Positions 62,213-64,000 of a DNA stretch of 64,000 nt are shown piece after piece (positions within the stretch are counted from its first letter, which is position 1; each line of letters opens with the position of its first letter). A program made the translations under genes and the position numbers. The DNA is from Hyphomicrobium zavarzinii ATCC 27496 (GTDB taxonomy: Bacteria; Pseudomonadota; Alphaproteobacteria; Rhizobiales; Hyphomicrobiaceae): assembly GCF_000383415.1 (NCBI RefSeq), contig NZ_KB911263.1, positions 108,987 to 172,986 of the forward strand. The letters are read 5' to 3'. A model generated the notes under the pieces. The model made no database searches and was not told the DNA's origin. It saw nothing but the letters and a program-made list of their open reading frames with translations.

Positions 62213-64000
62213 TTACCGCCAGGTGATCTGGCCGCCCACACGCCCGCCGACCACGTCGCTGCCCCGTCCGTTTTCCAGCCCCACACCGATGCCGCCCGAG
62301 AACGTCACGCGGTCGCCATCGGTGAACACGTTGTAGCCCATCACGCCTTGTGCGCTGAAGCTGAGCGCCTGCGCACCTTCATAGAAGCCCGCGTTGAAGG
62401 CGATGCCGAACTTCTCCCCCGCGATCAGATCCGGATTCTCCATGGAGATTGCGAGCGCGATGCCGGATTCGGATTCGTCGAGGCGCTCGAAGATGGAGCC
62501 GCCGTCCGTCGCGAGATGCCCGGCCTTGTCCGACGTCACCACTTCGAGCGGACCCGTCTGGCGCGACTTGCTGAGCGCCGACGTGATGCCCGGCGTCGTG
62601 TAAGTCTCCGTGCCGCGGCCGATGACGATCTCGTTGAAGGTCGTCGTCTGCGCGCCCGTTCCAAAGGCGGACGAGTTGGAATGCGTCGCCGTCGCGCCCG
62701 GACCGACCGCCGTGGCATTCGCGCCGGTGGCCGTGCTGTTGTCGCCGAACGCCGCGCCACCGTTCGAGGCACGCGCGACCCGGCCGATCGCGACGGACCC
62801 GGTCGCAACAGCACCCTGGCCGATGGCGATCGCCGCCACGCCGGACGCTGCCGCGTCCGTACCGACAGCAATCGCGTCGTCTTCCGATGCCAGCGTGTTG
62901 TTGCCGACCGAGATCGTGCGAGAGGCAACATGTCCGTTCCCAGCGCCTGTGCCGACCGAAACGTTGTCGCTGCCGCTCAATCCATTGCCGGAGCCCACAC
63001 CGGACGCGACGTTGCGGCTGCCGCTGACGGCGTTGCCTGTGCCGGTGCCCGAAGCCTGGTTGTCGTCGCCCGTCACCACGTTGCCCGTTGCAACGCCGGA
63101 AGCGCTGTTCCGATTTCCTCCGACGAGGTTGCCCGACGCGAAGCCGCTGGCCTGATTGTTGTTGCCGCCGACGCCGTTGCCGGAAAGCGCGCCGCTGGCC
63201 TGGTTATTGAAACCGGCCACGCCGTTGCCCACGCCGAGACCGCTGGCCTGATTGCCTACGCCGACGACGAGGTTGCCGGAGCCGATGCCGCTCGCCTGGT
63301 TGCCGATGCCCGCGACGAAATTACCGGAGAATGCGCCTTGCGCGTAGTTGCTGAAGCCTCCGACGAAGTTGCCAACGCCGAGGCCTTCCGCGCCGTTGTT
63401 GTCGCCGCTCACCACGTTGCCCGAGCCCACGCCGCTCGCTTGGTTGCCGTCACCGGTCACGACGTTGCCGGATGCTGTGCCTTCGGCGTTGTTGTCATCG
63501 CCCAGCACGACGTTACCGGTGCCCACGCCCTTCGCCGAGTTCCGGCTGCCGCCGACAGCGTTACCCGTCCCGGTCCCCGTCGTGTTGTTGTCAGAGCCCG
63601 TGACCACATTGCCCGACCCGACACCCGCTGCCACGTTCCGCGAGCCGGTGACGATATTGCCAGTCCCCGTGCCGGAACCCTGGTTGTCGTCACCCGTCAC
63701 CACGTTGCCCGACAGCACGCCGTTCGCAGCATTGCGCGAGCCAGTCACGATATTGCCCGTGCCCGTGCCGGTCGTATTGTTGTCGTCGCCGCTCACCGCA
63801 TTGCCCGACCCGACACCAGCAGCCACGTTCCGCGAGCCGGTCACGATGTTACCTGTGCCCGTGCCGGAACCCTGGTTGTCGTCACCCGTCACCACGTTGC
63901 CCGACAGCACGCCGTTCGCAGCATTGCGCGAACCGGTCACGACGTTACCCGTCCCGGTCCCAGTCGTGTTGTTGTCAGAGCCGGTGACCACATTGCCGGA
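62213..64000 (-). CDS. Trimeric autotransporter adhesin (YadA-like), 5' part beyond the right edge
   Basis: The minus strand is open from the right edge to a TAA at 62213, at least 595 codons. The visible N-terminal part is a head of 22 units of 16 residues, with the pattern G-N-x-V-x-G-x-x-N-x-A-x-G. Next come YadA-type head repeats (AIAVGTDAAASGVAAIAIGQ), a neck or stalk around FNEIVIGRGTETYTT, and a C-terminal anchor: SESGIALAISMENPDLIAG, then four strands, ending GGRVGGQITWR. Such trimers are secreted by their own barrel and mediate adhesion. The signal peptide and true start lie outside the window; the ATG-like codon at 63991 is only an internal GTG. Confidence 0.88.
   Translation of the reverse strand, partial: SGNVVTGSDNNTTGTGTGNVVTGSRNAANGVLSGNVVTGDDNQGSGTGTGNIVTGSRNVAAGVGSGNAVSGDDNNTTGTGTGNIVTGSRNAANGVLSGNVVTGDDNQGSGTGTGNIVTGSRNVAAGVGSGNVVTGSDNNTTGTGTGNAVGGSRNSAKGVGTGNVVLGDDNNAEGTASGNVVTGDGNQASGVGSGNVVSGDNNGAEGLGVGNFVGGFSNYAQGAFSGNFVAGIGNQASGIGSGNLVVGVGNQASGLGVGNGVAGFNNQASGALSGNGVGGNNNQASGFASGNLVGGNRNSASGVATGNVVTGDDNQASGTGTGNAVSGSRNVASGVGSGNGLSGSDNVSVGTGAGNGHVASRTISVGNNTLASEDDAIAVGTDAAASGVAAIAIGQGAVATGSVAIGRVARASNGGAAFGDNSTATGANATAVGPGATATHSNSSAFGTGAQTTTFNEIVIGRGTETYTTPGITSALSKSRQTGPLEVVTSDKAGHLATDGGSIFERLDESESGIALAISMENPDLIAGEKFGIAFNAGFYEGAQALSFSAQGVMGYNVFTDGDRVTFSGGIGVGLENGRGSDVVGGRVGGQITWR
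62942..64000 (-). repeat. Tandem 48-bp units with a 192-bp higher-order repeat
   Basis: The adhesin head is made of 48-bp units (16 codons). From about 63566 to the right edge four-unit blocks recur: the sequence around 63711 (gacagcacgccgttcgcagc) returns at 63903, exactly 192 bp later, with almost no differences over the block. The units nearer the anchor are more divergent. The array continues beyond the window. Confidence 0.88.

Overview
The window is about 64 kb of high-GC DNA with dense, mostly alphaproteobacterial gene content. Three markers point to a methylotrophic or alcohol-oxidising member of the Hyphomicrobiales (Hyphomicrobium-like): a two-piece alpha subunit of proton-translocating transhydrogenase beside an aa3-type oxidase subunit IV, a dihydropteroate-synthase-like protein of the tetrahydromethanopterin C1 set, and a quinoprotein alcohol dehydrogenase gene group with a lanthanide-type active site. 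The genus assignment is inference; no rRNA gene is present. I found no tRNA gene, CRISPR array or intact insertion sequence.

Layout. 1-2446 (minus): an unrecognised membrane-anchored protein running off the left edge, pntAB, pntAA and a 47-residue cytochrome oxidase subunit IV. 2652-4093: a secreted Ala/Lys-rich protein and DUF1285. 4386-11481: MoxR ATPase, DUF58, BatA/DUF4159 and a second large membrane protein, a typical MoxR-type operon. 11633-23995: housekeeping and small conserved genes, namely threonine dehydratase, a beta-hydroxyacid dehydrogenase, MAPEG, Lrp, a uracil-DNA glycosylase homologue, a metallo-beta-lactamase fold hydrolase, a histidine kinase, DUF1289, two tandem retropepsin-like proteases, phosphomannomutase, a TauE/SafE exporter and DusA. 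24444-28762: a beta-barrel protein, a 72-residue Cys protein and a sulfatase operon. 28763-32298 is the most eroded part: an IS110-type transposase remnant and a frameshifted fragment of a YdeP-type molybdopterin oxidoreductase flank the pit/DUF47 phosphate operon.

32359-46153 is the surface and alcohol-oxidation region. It holds a large cadherin-like autotransporter, a TetR regulator with an 11-bp inverted repeat upstream, a chemoreceptor, and then a divergent quinoprotein cluster. The minus arm carries a CxxxCW rhodanese-like protein and a YVTN propeller. The plus arm carries a PedF-type cytochrome c, a XoxJ/MoxJ-like periplasmic protein, a SoxYZ-like carrier, a zinc metallohydrolase and a PQQ alcohol dehydrogenase. 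The dehydrogenase has the Asp-x-Asp pair typical of lanthanide-dependent enzymes. The cluster should oxidise alcohols in the periplasm and pass electrons to cytochrome c.

46268-62143 is dominated by metal acquisition: a TonB receptor with DUF2218, an AraC regulator and a FatB/YclQ-type siderophore ABC system, then the C1-linked DHPS-like protein, a CbiZ-type cobinamide amidohydrolase, and a complete SitABCD-type manganese/iron importer. The importer promoter carries a Mur/Fur-like inverted repeat. The right edge (62213-64000) is the 3' part of a trimeric autotransporter adhesin. Its head is built of 16-residue repeats, and 192-bp copies of these are nearly identical.
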